A stretch of 64,000 nt of DNA from Pseudomonas saponiphila. Lineage in GTDB: Bacteria; Pseudomonadota; Gammaproteobacteria; Pseudomonadales; Pseudomonadaceae. The position numbers and the translations under genes were made by a program. The stretch covers positions 1,984,001 to 2,048,000 of the forward strand of contig NZ_FNTJ01000002.1 in assembly GCF_900105185.1 (NCBI RefSeq), given 5' to 3'. The notes beneath the pieces are model-generated. The model worked only from the letters and a program-made list of their open reading frames with translations. It was not told where the DNA came from and made no database searches. Position 1 is the stretch's first letter. The number at the start of each line of letters is the position of its first letter. Positions 51,586 to 61,637 of this stretch are shown in pieces.

Positions 51586-51732
51586 CGAGCTGGAAACCAG
51601 CAGTAATCATAAACGTTTAAAGGCGGGGCAAATCTTTTCTTCTATTGCGGTGGCAAGAGTGTTTGCCGACCTCTTTGGTATAGGGAAGTTTCTTGTTCTT
51701 GTTCCTTTGAGTCATTTGGAAAAGGAAATCAG

Positions 51733-52296
51733 ATGAAACGCAAGTCTCTCTTGTCCATGGCTACTTCCGGTTTGATGCTGGCTGCATTGATCCCGACGTT
51801 TGCCCAGGCTACCGACGGTGTAGTGAACTTCAGTGGCAGCATCACTGACGTGACCTGCGAGATCAACGGCAAGGCGCCGGGCGAAAACAACGTGACCAAC
51901 GTTGAGTTGGGCACTTTCTTGCCTACGCACTTTGCAAAAATCGGAACCACCTCCGACTTGAAACCCTTCGAGCTGAAACTCTCGGGCACTAACTGCAAGA
52001 ACGACTCCAAAGTGTCCATCGAGTTCGATCAGGTCAACAACATTGACCCGGCTACAGGCAACCTGAAGCTGATCGGCAGTGCACCGGCAACCGGTGTACA
52101 GATCCAGATCTACAACGACAACGCTGCTCAACCGCAGAAGATTGTCCTGGGCCAGGCCGAGACGACGCCACAGGTGGCAACGGTTTCCGGTAACGCCGCA
52201 ACCCTCAAGTACAAGGCCGCTTACGTCTCTACGGCAGCTTCGGTCGGTGCCGGTTCGGGTGTTTCCTTTATTCGCTACACCCTGGCTTATCAGTAA
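51733..52296 (+). CDS. Fimbrial major subunit (CupB1-like)
   Basis: 187 residues with signal peptide (cleaved near AQA/TDG), two Cys (VTCEIN, GTNCKND) for the pilin disulfide, donor-strand segment GVVNFSGSITD, and C-terminal beta strand with the penultimate Tyr (YTLAYQ). Exported by Sec, folded with chaperone and polymerised via the usher. AAGGAAA precedes the ATG. Confidence 0.9.
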   Translation: MKRKSLLSMATSGLMLAALIPTFAQATDGVVNFSGSITDVTCEINGKAPGENNVTNVELGTFLPTHFAKIGTTSDLKPFELKLSGTNCKNDSKVSIEFDQVNNIDPATGNLKLIGSAPATGVQIQIYNDNAAQPQKIVLGQAETTPQVATVSGNAATLKYKAAYVSTAASVGAGSGVSFIRYTLAYQ

Positions 52297-52323
52297 CCGT
52301 CGTTAGTTATTAAGGGGCAGGTC

Positions 52324-53088
52324 ATGACGCCGACAGCGCGTTTTGTACATTCTCTCGTTATCGGTGTCATGTTCCTGGGGCTGTTCTCGGGAACTGCGCA
52401 TGCCGGGATAGTTCTACAAGGTACTCGGTTGGTTTATCCGGCTGACGCCCGGGAAGTTACATTGAAAATAAGTAACTCCGGTCCTGTCCCTCTTTTGGCG
52501 CAAAGTTGGATCGATAAAGGGGAGGCCAATAAGGCCCCTGAAGAAATACAAGTGCCTTTTCTGCTGGCACCGGCGGTCAGTCGCCTGGAATCTGGCGATT
52601 CGGCAGTACTGCGCCTCGCTTATTCGAAAGAGCCATTGGCGACCGATCGCGAATCATTGTTCTGGCTGAATGTACTGGAAACTCCACCACGCAAGGAGAA
52701 GGATGAAAACGTACTGCAGTTTGCTTTTAGAACACGTATCAAGATTTTCTTTCGACCCCACAATCTTGACGGCGCTGTCGACTCGGCCGCTGAAAAACTC
52801 AAGTGGGAATTCAATCGCGCCGGTCATTTGAGTTCAGCTCCAACAGGTACGCAAGTGCCTGTGGTCAAGGTATCCAATCCAACGCCTTACTACGTGTCTT
52901 TCGGTCGTATAGACGTTGAACTGGGAGGCCGTCAGTTCGCACTTAAACCAGGCATGGTTGCGCCGTTTGCCCAGGAATCGTTCGCCTGGCCGGCGACAGC
53001 TCCGAAAGATCCGGCCAAGGCTTCCATCAGCTATGAGGTGATCAACGATTTCGGTGGCCGCCGGTTGCTGAAAAGTTCACTGCTCTAG
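52324..53088 (+). CDS. Fimbrial periplasmic chaperone (CupB2-like)
   Basis: 254 residues with signal peptide and PapD-like two-domain fold: GIVLQGTRLVYPADAREVTLKISN, FLLAPAVSRLESGDSAVLRLAY, NPTPYYVSFG. Donor strand complementation of subunits. Confidence 0.93.
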   Translation: MTPTARFVHSLVIGVMFLGLFSGTAHAGIVLQGTRLVYPADAREVTLKISNSGPVPLLAQSWIDKGEANKAPEEIQVPFLLAPAVSRLESGDSAVLRLAYSKEPLATDRESLFWLNVLETPPRKEKDENVLQFAFRTRIKIFFRPHNLDGAVDSAAEKLKWEFNRAGHLSSAPTGTQVPVVKVSNPTPYYVSFGRIDVELGGRQFALKPGMVAPFAQESFAWPATAPKDPAKASISYEVINDFGGRRLLKSSLL

Positions 53089-53155
53089 TTGGTTTATTAA
53101 TTCAACTTCGCTCGTTTGTCCGGTTGCTCTTTCTTGAGCGCGTTGGGATCTCGTT

Positions 53156-55828
53156 ATGTTGAGTGTTCAGTGCCATAGGCGCGGTGTATCTGCGCGCCCG
53201 GGTGTTTGGTGTGGTCGGGGTTCTGCTCCGGTTGTACAGACGCTGTGTCTGGCAGTGCTGATGGGGCACTCGATGGTCCTGGTCGCGAGCGAGGAGAGCT
53301 CTCACCAGGCTGGCGGCGAGCGTGTGCTGTTCGACAGCCAGATGTTGTTTCAAGGCAAGGAGACACCCATCGATACTTCGCGCTTTGAGCAATTGGGTTA
53401 TATCGCGCCCGGCAAATACCTGCTCGATCTGCTGGTGAGTGGCCAATGGCGGGCGTTGCTGGAGGTCGAGTTCCGTGCCAGCGACGAGCAGCAAGGTAGC
53501 CAGCCGTGCTTCGATCGCGGGTCGCTGCAGCAACTGGGGATCGACCTGCACAAGGCCGATGTTGCGCAGGGAGCCGGGGCGTCCCACCCGCTCATGGGGG
53601 AGGGGTTGTTCTGTGGAGACCTGGGCAGCTACATCCCTGGGGTAACCAGCCGCATCAATATCGCCGAGCAGAAGATCGAACTGTCGGTGCCGCAGTTCTT
53701 CCTCCAGCCGAACCTGTCGAAGACCTACGTCGATCCGGCGAGCTGGGATTCCGGAGTGTCCGCGGCGGTGCTCAATTACAACACCAGCCTGTTCAGCTCC
53801 CAGAGCCGTGGACAAAGCCAGACCAATGGCTACGCCGGGCTCAACATGGGGCTCAATATCGGCGCATTGCGCCTGCGCCACAGCGGTACCGCGACCTGGT
53901 CGCCGGAATTGGGCAGCCGCTATCAGCGTGGCTATATCTATGCCCAGACCGAGCTGGCGGACTGGCACTCGCAGTTGCTGGTGGGGGAAAGCGTGACCGA
54001 TGCCGATCTGTTCGATTCGGTGTCGTTTCGCGGCGTTCAGTTGGCCAGCGACCCGCGGATGTTGCCCGATACCCAGCGTTACTACGCACCGCAAGTGCGG
54101 GGCACCGCCAGCACCAATGCCAAGGTGTCGGTGTATCAGCGCGGCTATCTGATCTACGAGACGACGGTTGCCCCCGGCCCCTTCGAAATTGCCGATTTGC
54201 AGGCGGCAAGCTTTGGCGGTGACCTGGAGGTAACGGTCACCGAGGCCAATGGAAAAATCAGCCGTTTCACCGTGCCTTTTGCCACCACCGTGCAATTGCT
54301 GCGGCCGGGCACTTCACGCTACAGCCTGACGGCGGGCCAGGTCACCGACCCGGGGCTAGGCGGCGAGCAGTATGTGGCCCAGGGCACGGTGCACCGCGGG
54401 CTGGATAACCAGCTGACCGGTTACCTCGGTACGGCAGTGACCGGCAGCTACATGTCGGCGCTGATCGGCAGTGCGCTGAATACCTCAGTGGGCGCTTTCG
54501 CTCTGGACCTGACTCAGGCCAGAACCGAATTGCCCCGGGACGGCAGCCTGCAGGGGTCGAGCCTGCGCCTTTCCTACAGCAAGAACCTGCCCGTCAGCGG
54601 TACGCAGTTTTCCCTGTTGGCGTATCGCTATTCCACCAGTGGCTATCTGGGGCTGCATGACGCCATTGCCTTGCAGGACTACGTGGAGCGTGGTGCCGGG
54701 GTCGAGTCGTTTTCCCGCGTGCGGGATCGCCTGGACGTGAACATCAACCAGCAACTGGGCGAGGGCGGCGGCCAGCTGTATGTCACCGGCTCCAGCCTCA
54801 AGTACTGGAATCGCCAGGGCCAGACCCTGAATTTCGCACTGGGCTACGGCAATCAATGGCGGGGCAACAGCTACTCATTCATGGCCCAGCGCATGCGCGC
54901 GTCCAGCAATGGCTCGGGACGTGGAGCCGGGGCGGACAACACCTATTTCAGTTTCAGCCTGTCGATCCCCTTGGGGCACGAGGGACGGCGGGGAACGACG
55001 GTCAACGCCTACGCCAGTCACGACCAGAACTCCGGCGCGCATTACACCAGCGGTGTGTCCGGGACCCTGGGGGAGCGGGGCGATGCTACCTATGCCGTGT
55101 CCGCGTCCCATGATCAGCGTCAGCGCGAAACCGCGACCAACGCCAGCTTCAACTACTTCATGCCCGAGGTGTCCCTGAGCTCGAGTTTTTCCCAGGGCAG
55201 CGACTATCGCCAGCAATCCCTGGGGGCTTCCGGAGGCATGGTCTTGCATCGGGGCGGCCTGACCTTCTCCCAGACCCTGAGTGAAACCTCGGGCCTGGTG
55301 TACGCCCCCCATGCCAAGGGTGCCAGGGTCGGCTATGCCCGGACGCGGGTGGATGGCAGCGGCTACGCCGTGGTGCCGAGCCTGAGCCCCTATCAATTGA
55401 ATACCGTGGACATCGATCCCAGCGGCATGGCCGACGATGTCGAACTGCAGGTCAGTTCGCGCAACGTCGCGCCGGTGGCGGGCGCGGTGGTCATGCTCTC
55501 GTATCCCACCCGCAGGGCCCGGGCGTTCCTGATCGATAGCCGACAGCCCAACGGCCGGCAATTGCCGTTTGCCGCGGTCGCCGTCGATGACCAGAGCGGC
55601 GCCGAACTGGGGGCCGTCGGCCAAGGCAGTCGCCTGGTGCTGCGTTCCGAACAGGACCAGGGAACCCTCCGTGTGGAGTGGGGCACTGAGCCGGACCAGC
55701 GCTGCCTGATCGACTACCAGTTGCCGCCCCGTGATCCGGCGTCCGCCTCCGGTTATGACCTGCTCCAGCTTCCCTGCCGGACACCTCCCGCTGGCAACGC
55801 GGGTTCACGCCAGGGGGGAGAGCCTTGA
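53156..55828 (+). CDS. Fimbrial outer membrane usher (CupB3-like)
   Basis: 890 residues. N-terminal domain LFDSQMLFQGKETPIDTSRFEQLGYIAPGKYLLDLLV, 24-strand barrel with plug (QRGYLIYETTVAPGPFEIADL), and C-terminal domains. Translocates and orders subunits. I see the regular usher N-terminal domain and no POTRA domain, unlike what is described for P. aeruginosa CupB3. No strong ribosome binding site at this ATG. Confidence 0.92.
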   Translation: MLSVQCHRRGVSARPGVWCGRGSAPVVQTLCLAVLMGHSMVLVASEESSHQAGGERVLFDSQMLFQGKETPIDTSRFEQLGYIAPGKYLLDLLVSGQWRALLEVEFRASDEQQGSQPCFDRGSLQQLGIDLHKADVAQGAGASHPLMGEGLFCGDLGSYIPGVTSRINIAEQKIELSVPQFFLQPNLSKTYVDPASWDSGVSAAVLNYNTSLFSSQSRGQSQTNGYAGLNMGLNIGALRLRHSGTATWSPELGSRYQRGYIYAQTELADWHSQLLVGESVTDADLFDSVSFRGVQLASDPRMLPDTQRYYAPQVRGTASTNAKVSVYQRGYLIYETTVAPGPFEIADLQAASFGGDLEVTVTEANGKISRFTVPFATTVQLLRPGTSRYSLTAGQVTDPGLGGEQYVAQGTVHRGLDNQLTGYLGTAVTGSYMSALIGSALNTSVGAFALDLTQARTELPRDGSLQGSSLRLSYSKNLPVSGTQFSLLAYRYSTSGYLGLHDAIALQDYVERGAGVESFSRVRDRLDVNINQQLGEGGGQLYVTGSSLKYWNRQGQTLNFALGYGNQWRGNSYSFMAQRMRASSNGSGRGAGADNTYFSFSLSIPLGHEGRRGTTVNAYASHDQNSGAHYTSGVSGTLGERGDATYAVSASHDQRQRETATNASFNYFMPEVSLSSSFSQGSDYRQQSLGASGGMVLHRGGLTFSQTLSETSGLVYAPHAKGARVGYARTRVDGSGYAVVPSLSPYQLNTVDIDPSGMADDVELQVSSRNVAPVAGAVVMLSYPTRRARAFLIDSRQPNGRQLPFAAVAVDDQSGAELGAVGQGSRLVLRSEQDQGTLRVEWGTEPDQRCLIDYQLPPRDPASASGYDLLQLPCRTPPAGNAGSRQGGEP

Positions 55829-56589
55829 TGCGCTACCTGGAAGGGCGGGACATGCCACGCCGTGCCGATGTTGGCCGCTGGCTGCTGGCGGCGCTGCTGC
55901 TGTGGTGCAGTGCCTGGGCCCAGGCCGACCTGTCGATTGCCGGCACCCGGTTCATCTTCCCCGCTAACAGCTCCGTCATTAGCATCAGGGTTGGCAACAT
56001 CGGCCAGGCGCCGATCCTGTTGCAAGCCTGGCTGGACAAGGGCGATGCCAAGGCCAGTCCCAGCGGGCTGGCGGTGCCTTTCGTACTGTCGCCGCCGATC
56101 TCCCGGCTGGAGCCCATGCAGCGCACGGCCCTGATGCTGCGCTACAGCGGTGAGCCGCTGCCTGGCGATCGGGAGTCGGTGTTCTGGATCAACTTTCTGG
56201 AAGTGCCGTCCCGGCTGCCGGTGACCGAGAACGTCCTGCGCCTGGCCTACCGCATGCGCATGAAGCTGCTGTATCGCCCCCAGGGCTTAACGGGCACGGC
56301 AGACCAGGCCGTACGCCAGCTCAGGTGGCGCTTCGCCGCCGAGGGCAAGGGCGAAGGCGCACTGCTGGCCAGTAATCCGACGCCGTATTACGTGTCCTTC
56401 GCCCAGTTGGCGCTGGGCAGCGGCAGTCGATCCATCAGTTTGCAGGGCATCACCGTGGAGCCTTTTGGCTCGGCGCGGATCGCCCTGCCCGAAGTACCAG
56501 GAACGACCCCGGATCAGGCGGTGGTTCATTACCAAGTGGCAACAGACAGCGGGGAGACGCTGAGTGGAAGTGCGCGGATACAAGACTGA
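55828..56589 (+). CDS. Second fimbrial chaperone (CupB4-like)
   Basis: 253 residues, PapD-like: ADLSIAGTRFIFPANSSVISIRVGN, FVLSPPISRLEPMQRTALMLRYSG, NPTPYYVSFAQL. ATG overlaps the usher stop; an internal ATG at 55852 gives a more usual signal peptide. Probably serves the tip adhesin rather than the major pilin. Confidence 0.9.
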   Translation: MRYLEGRDMPRRADVGRWLLAALLLWCSAWAQADLSIAGTRFIFPANSSVISIRVGNIGQAPILLQAWLDKGDAKASPSGLAVPFVLSPPISRLEPMQRTALMLRYSGEPLPGDRESVFWINFLEVPSRLPVTENVLRLAYRMRMKLLYRPQGLTGTADQAVRQLRWRFAAEGKGEGALLASNPTPYYVSFAQLALGSGSRSISLQGITVEPFGSARIALPEVPGTTPDQAVVHYQVATDSGETLSGSARIQD

Positions 56590-58312
56590 AGTTGCCTTGG
56601 GCAAGTCATTGAGCGGCCCGCCGGCCGGGTACCTGGCGTGGGCTGGGCAACGGCTGTCCAGAAGTTGTTTGAGCCTGCTCTTGCTGCTGCCGGGGCTGGC
56701 GACGGCCGCAGGGTATGTACCCAGCGCGGGGCGGGCGATGCGTGATATCGAGGCCACCCAACCGGCGTTGCCGGAACCGGCGGAACCGGAGTTGGACCTG
56801 CCGGCGGTCAAGCCAGCGAGTGCACCCGCCCCGGATACCTCGGGTATTCGCCTGCAGGTCAACGACTTCGTGCTGGTGGGCAATCAGGCGTTTTCCAATC
56901 CGACCCTGTTGGCGCTACTGGCGGACCTCAAGGGGCAGGAGCTGGACCTGAACCAGTTGCGTGCGGCTGCCGAACGCCTGACCACCTATTACCAAAGCCA
57001 GGGCTACATGCTGGCCCGGGCCTTTCTACCGGCCCAGGAGATCGAGGACGGCGTGGTACGCATCGAGGTCATCGAGGGTCGTTACGGCCGTATCGAACTG
57101 CACAACCAGTCCCGGGCCCTGGACTCGGTGCTCCGTGGTCCTTTGTCGGCATTCCAGAGCGATGCCCCGGTGTTGAGCGATGACCTTGAGCGCAGTCTGC
57201 TGTTGTTGAGCGATCTGCCCGGAGTACGGGTCAAGGGCACCTTGCGTGCCGGCGAGCAGCGCGGCACCACCGACCTGCTGATCGATGCCCGGCCCGGGCC
57301 CTGGGCCAGTGGCAGCCTGGAAGCCGACAACTATGGCGGCTACTACACCGGCGAATATCGGCTGGGGGGCAGCCTCAATCTGAACAACCCCTTGCGCCTG
57401 GGCGACCAGCTCAACCTGCGGGTGCTGGGCAGCGATGAGGATCAGCGTTACTACCGCGCCGCCTACAAGCTCCCGCTTGGCCCCTGGTCCACCAGCCTGG
57501 GCGTGGCCTATTCGCAGATGACCTATGAGCTGGGCAAGGTGTTTGAACTGCTGGAGGCCCACGGCCAGGCCAGCATCGGCAGCGTCTTCGTCACCCAGCC
57601 GCTGATCCGCAGCCGTACCTTCGATCTCAGCGCCCAGCTGCAATACGAGGACAAGCGGCTGCGCGATGACATCGATCTGTTCGAGGTCAGCAGCAAGAAA
57701 CACGTGGAACTCTGGAGCCTGGGCCTCAATGGCAATGTCCAGGACAGCCTGCTCGGCGGCGGCCAGACCTTCTTCTACCTCACCTTTGGCAGTGGGCGGC
57801 TGAGCCTCGACGATCCTGGTGACCAATGGCGTGATCACTTCACCGCCGGTACCGCCGGCGGCTTCCAGAAGTTCAACCTCAATGCCGCGCGCCTGCAGTA
57901 CCTGAGCCCGCGTTTTCAGCTCTACACCCAGCTCAACGCTCAGTGGGCGTCAGCCAACCTGGACAGCTCGGAAAAGTTCGGCGTGGGCGGTCCTTTCGAC
58001 GTGCGTGCCTATCCCCAGGGGAATGGCAGTGGCGACCTGGGCTGGCAGGCCAGCCTGGAGTTGCGCTACGCCCTGGCGCCTCGCTGGCAGCTCAAGACGT
58101 TTGTCGACCACGGTGCGGTGCAAGTCAACAAACGTCCCTGGACCCGCGAGGAAAACCGCCGCCAGCTCTCGGGCGCCGGTGTGGGCGCCAGTTGGAGCGG
58201 GCCATCGCAACAGATCAGCGTGACCGGCGCCTGGCCCCTGAACAACAGCCAGGAAAGCAGCGGACCCGAACGCACACCGCGGATCTGGGCCAGCGCCACA
58301 CAGTATTTCTGA
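56564..58312 (+). CDS. TpsB two-partner secretion transporter (ShlB/FhaC family)
   Basis: 582 residues: signal region to about 49, Pro-rich linker, POTRA domain(s) (LQVNDFVLVGNQAFSNPTLLALLADLKG; YYQSQGYMLARAFLPAQEIEDGVVRIEVIEG) and C-terminal beta barrel ending in ATQYF. FGVGGPFDVRAYPQGNGSGD is the barrel motif (VRGY/VRAY). Exports the TpsA proteins downstream. GTG start overlaps the chaperone end by 26 nt. Confidence 0.92.
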   Translation: MEVRGYKTEVALGKSLSGPPAGYLAWAGQRLSRSCLSLLLLLPGLATAAGYVPSAGRAMRDIEATQPALPEPAEPELDLPAVKPASAPAPDTSGIRLQVNDFVLVGNQAFSNPTLLALLADLKGQELDLNQLRAAAERLTTYYQSQGYMLARAFLPAQEIEDGVVRIEVIEGRYGRIELHNQSRALDSVLRGPLSAFQSDAPVLSDDLERSLLLLSDLPGVRVKGTLRAGEQRGTTDLLIDARPGPWASGSLEADNYGGYYTGEYRLGGSLNLNNPLRLGDQLNLRVLGSDEDQRYYRAAYKLPLGPWSTSLGVAYSQMTYELGKVFELLEAHGQASIGSVFVTQPLIRSRTFDLSAQLQYEDKRLRDDIDLFEVSSKKHVELWSLGLNGNVQDSLLGGGQTFFYLTFGSGRLSLDDPGDQWRDHFTAGTAGGFQKFNLNAARLQYLSPRFQLYTQLNAQWASANLDSSEKFGVGGPFDVRAYPQGNGSGDLGWQASLELRYALAPRWQLKTFVDHGAVQVNKRPWTREENRRQLSGAGVGASWSGPSQQISVTGAWPLNNSQESSGPERTPRIWASATQYF

Positions 58313-58343
58313 AGGCCTGCGTGTACTTCGGATGCAGTGCCGT

Positions 58344-58360
58344 CCTGCAAAGGTTGCAGG
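58344..58360 (+). repeat. Leader hairpin before first tpsA
   Basis: CCTGCAA / TTGCAGG stem with AGG loop. A related hairpin in similar flanks precedes the second tpsA at 62922-62941. Confidence 0.65.
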
Positions 58361-58387
58361 GCGTTAATTGATAGATGAGGAGTCAAC

Positions 58388-61300
58388 GTGAACAAGGTTT
58401 ATGCATTGGTATGGAATCAGGCCCAGGGTTGCTGGACTGTGACCGACGAAGGCGCCCGTCGCCGCCGTCGTTGCGCAACCCGCAAAGGCCTGGTGGCGAT
58501 GGTTGCCGGCTTGCTGGGCCTGGGCGGTCTGCCCGCGGCTTTCGCCTTGCCAACCGGGGGAACCGTGGTCTCCGGGACGGCGGATATCCTGACGTTCGAT
58601 AACGGCAAGCAGATGTCGATCAACCAGCACACCGACAAGTTGATCACCAACTGGAACGACTTCAGTGTGCGCAACGGCCAGACCGTGACCTTCAGCCAGC
58701 CGACCAAGACTTCCATCGCCCTGAACCGGGTGATCGGCGTCAACGGCAGTGACATCCAGGGGCAGATCAAGGCCAATGGCCAGGTGTTTTTGATCAACCC
58801 CAACGGGGTGGTGTTCGGCCAGGGCGCGCAGGTGAATGTCGGCGGCCTGGTGGCCTCGACCCAGAACATCACCGATGCCAACTTCACCGCTGGCAATTAC
58901 AAGTTTGCCGGCACCTCAACAGCGCAGATCGTCAATAGAGGCATGATCACCGCTGCTGACGGCGGCAACGTGGCGTTGATCGGCAAGAGCGTGAGCAACG
59001 ACGGCACCATCAAGGCCCAGAAGGGCCGGGTGGCCCTGGGCGGTGGCAATGAATTCACCGTCAGTTTCGACAGCAACAACCTGCTGGACCTGCAAGTGGA
59101 TGCCGCGGCGATCAATGCCCTGGTAAGCAACGGCGGCCTGCTCAAGGCCGACGGCGGGCAGGTGCTGATGACCGCCAAGAGCGCCGGCTCCATGCTGCAG
59201 ACCGTGGTCAACAACCAGGGCGCCATCGAAGCCAACACCCTGTCGCGCAAGGCCGGCAAGATCACCCTGGATGGCGGTGACGTGGGTGTGGTCAACGTCG
59301 GCGGCTCGATGAGCGCCAGTGCGCTGACCTCGGTGGGCGATGGCGGTGTGGTCGAGACCAAGGGCGCCAACACCAAGGTGCAACTGGCCGCGCGGGTCAA
59401 CACCCTGGCCAACAACGGCAAGGCCGGCACCTGGAAGATCAGCTCCAACGAGGTCAAGGTCGGCCCTACCGCTACGGCCGGCAACAACAACGTGTATGCC
59501 GATACCCTGGCGCACAACCTGGCCACCACCAATGTCGAGCTCAACAGCAAGAGCGGTGACGTTTCGGTGGACGGCGCCATTGCCTGGGCCAGCGGCAATC
59601 AACTGAGCGTCAACTCGGCCCAGGACATCCACATCAATAGCGGCCTGAAGGGCAGCGGCGGCGGAACTCGCATCGAGCTCAATGCCGATCGGGACATCAA
59701 GCTCAATGGCGCGGTGGAACTCACCGGGATCAACAACAGCCTGGGTCTGGACTACGGCAATTCCTATGCCCTGGGCAAGGATGGCCGGGTCACCCTGTCC
59801 GGCAGTGGCGCCTGGTTCGACGCCAATGGCGACCTGTACAACGTGATCCAGAACGCCGCGCAGCTGCAAGCGATCGGTACCAGCCTCGACGGTCTTTATG
59901 TACTGGGCAATGACATCAAGGGCAGCGGCAGCATCAAGTCCATTGGTGGCAGTAACCAGTTCACCGGGACCTTCGATGGCCTGGGCAATACCATCAGCGG
60001 TTTCACCGTCAACACCGATGGCTCCTACGGTGGTCTGTTCGGCAAGTCGTCGGGTGATATCAGCAACCTCAAGCTGGCCTCCATGACCATCAACGGCACG
60101 ACCTCCAACGCCGGCTTCGGCAATATCGGCGGGCTGGTGGGCTTGAACAGCGGCACCATCACCAACGTCAGTGCCACCGATCTGCGGGTGGTTGCCAACA
60201 GCAATCAGAACAACTACCTCGGTGGCCTGGTGGGGATCAACTCCGGCGGCAAAATCGATCGTGCAACCATGGCCGGTACCGTCACCGGTAATGGCTACAC
60301 CCTGGCTGTCGGCGGGCTGGTAGGGGAAAACTGCAACAGTTTCGCCGGCACCGGTTCCATCACCAACAGCAGCACCAACGTGCAGGTCCTGGGCACCATG
60401 CAGATCAGTCCCGTTGGCGGTATGGGCGGCCTGGTGGGGGTCAACAAGGGCGGTTCGATTGCCGACTCTTCCAGTGCCGGCACCGTCGGCACCGGTTTCA
60501 ACCGCTACGTCCAGGACCCGAACCTGGGTGGCTTGGTGGGCTACAACCAGGGCGGCACCATCGAGCGCGCAAGCTCCTCGGTCAACGTCTGGGGTTACGC
60601 CGCCAGCAACATCGGTGGCCTGGTGGGCTTCAACAACGACGGCACCGTCACTGACTCCAGCGCCAGCGGTGCGATCACCGGTACGGGGTCAGCGGCAGCA
60701 GGCGGCCTGGTGGGCTTGAACCAGAACAGCGTGCTGAACAACGTCAGCGCTTCCGGCAGGGTTGCCGACTCGACCGGTGCCAACGTTGGCGGTCTGGTGG
60801 GCAAGAACAGCCGCAGTGAAATCCATACCGCTGAAGCCACCGGTGAGGTTGTGGGGGGTGGCAGCGGCAACATCGGCGGCCTCATCGGGAACAACTTTGC
60901 CGGCACTACCGAATATGCAGTGGCTCGCGGCAAGGTCAGCGGCGGCACCCTGAGCTATATCGGCGGGTTGGTGGGGCTCAACAATGGCGACCTGAGTTCA
61001 GTCGAGGCCAGCGGTAATGTCAGCGGCGGCGCCAGCAGCTTCGTCGGCGGCTTGATAGGCACCAACGGCGATTATGTGGATCACCGCATTGATACCGCAT
61101 CGGCCAAAGGTAACGTCGTGGGCGGTGTCCAGAGTACCGTTGGTGGCCTGGTCGGGCAGAACAATTCGCGGATCGCCAACTCTCTGGCCAGTGGCGAGGT
61201 GAGCGGCGGCAGCTCTGCCCTTCTGGGTGGATTGGTCGGCTTGAACCAGGGGGATATTCGTCAGTCCGTGGCTTACGGCAACGTCAAGTTCCTCGCGAAC

Positions 61301-61423
61301 GGCAAGCAGATCTACGGTGGCCTGGCCGGCGTCAACGACGGAATCCTGGCCTACAACACCGCGTTGGGGCAGGCGACCCAGGTACCGTTGGTTGGCCTCA
61401 ATCAGGGCGATATCCGCAACTGA
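58388..61423 (+). CDS. TpsA adhesin with GLUG repeats (CupB5-like)
   Basis: 1011 residues. Extended signal peptide (MNKVYALVWNQAQGCWTV; cleavage near FALPTGG), TPS domain (about 55-290) with NPNGVVFG, then beta-helix and about 15 GLUG repeats (GGLVGxNxG, about 578-1008) that end at the stop. Secreted by the TpsB upstream. GTG start after GAGGAG. No obvious C-terminal module after the repeats. Confidence 0.9.
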   Translation: MNKVYALVWNQAQGCWTVTDEGARRRRRCATRKGLVAMVAGLLGLGGLPAAFALPTGGTVVSGTADILTFDNGKQMSINQHTDKLITNWNDFSVRNGQTVTFSQPTKTSIALNRVIGVNGSDIQGQIKANGQVFLINPNGVVFGQGAQVNVGGLVASTQNITDANFTAGNYKFAGTSTAQIVNRGMITAADGGNVALIGKSVSNDGTIKAQKGRVALGGGNEFTVSFDSNNLLDLQVDAAAINALVSNGGLLKADGGQVLMTAKSAGSMLQTVVNNQGAIEANTLSRKAGKITLDGGDVGVVNVGGSMSASALTSVGDGGVVETKGANTKVQLAARVNTLANNGKAGTWKISSNEVKVGPTATAGNNNVYADTLAHNLATTNVELNSKSGDVSVDGAIAWASGNQLSVNSAQDIHINSGLKGSGGGTRIELNADRDIKLNGAVELTGINNSLGLDYGNSYALGKDGRVTLSGSGAWFDANGDLYNVIQNAAQLQAIGTSLDGLYVLGNDIKGSGSIKSIGGSNQFTGTFDGLGNTISGFTVNTDGSYGGLFGKSSGDISNLKLASMTINGTTSNAGFGNIGGLVGLNSGTITNVSATDLRVVANSNQNNYLGGLVGINSGGKIDRATMAGTVTGNGYTLAVGGLVGENCNSFAGTGSITNSSTNVQVLGTMQISPVGGMGGLVGVNKGGSIADSSSAGTVGTGFNRYVQDPNLGGLVGYNQGGTIERASSSVNVWGYAASNIGGLVGFNNDGTVTDSSASGAITGTGSAAAGGLVGLNQNSVLNNVSASGRVADSTGANVGGLVGKNSRSEIHTAEATGEVVGGGSGNIGGLIGNNFAGTTEYAVARGKVSGGTLSYIGGLVGLNNGDLSSVEASGNVSGGASSFVGGLIGTNGDYVDHRIDTASAKGNVVGGVQSTVGGLVGQNNSRIANSLASGEVSGGSSALLGGLVGLNQGDIRQSVAYGNVKFLANGKQIYGGLAGVNDGILAYNTALGQATQVPLVGLNQGDIRN

Positions 61424-61452
61424 TGAGGTAGTACAGGGGAGACGCAGTTTCT

Positions 61453-61482
61453 CGATACGCCGTGCCGGTGCAGGGCGTATCG
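61453..61482. repeat. Intergenic hairpin
   Basis: CGATACGCC / GGCGTATCG 9-bp stem after the first tpsA; no T-run. Confidence 0.5.
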
Positions 61483-61530
61483 GGGCTGCTGGCGGGTACC
61501 TGCTTGTTCCGTCCCCTGTCTGTTCCTTGC

Positions 61531-61556
61531 CGATGGCCGGAAGCATCCGGCCATCG
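61531..61556. repeat. Intergenic hairpin
   Basis: CGATGGCCGG / CCGGCCATCG perfect 10-bp stem with AAGCAT loop; no T-run, possibly an mRNA processing or stability element. Confidence 0.5.
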
Positions 61557-61637
61557 CTGTGCAATCCATCTCGCTTGTGCATCACGCAGCCGCTTTAAGG
61601 GGCCGCGGTACACAGGCGCAGGCTGGGAGAATGACAG

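Noticed and set aside
51651..51667. TGGCAAGAGTGTTTGCC before the pilin gene as sigma-54 promoter
   Set aside because: Distance between GG and GC is 11 instead of 10 bp.
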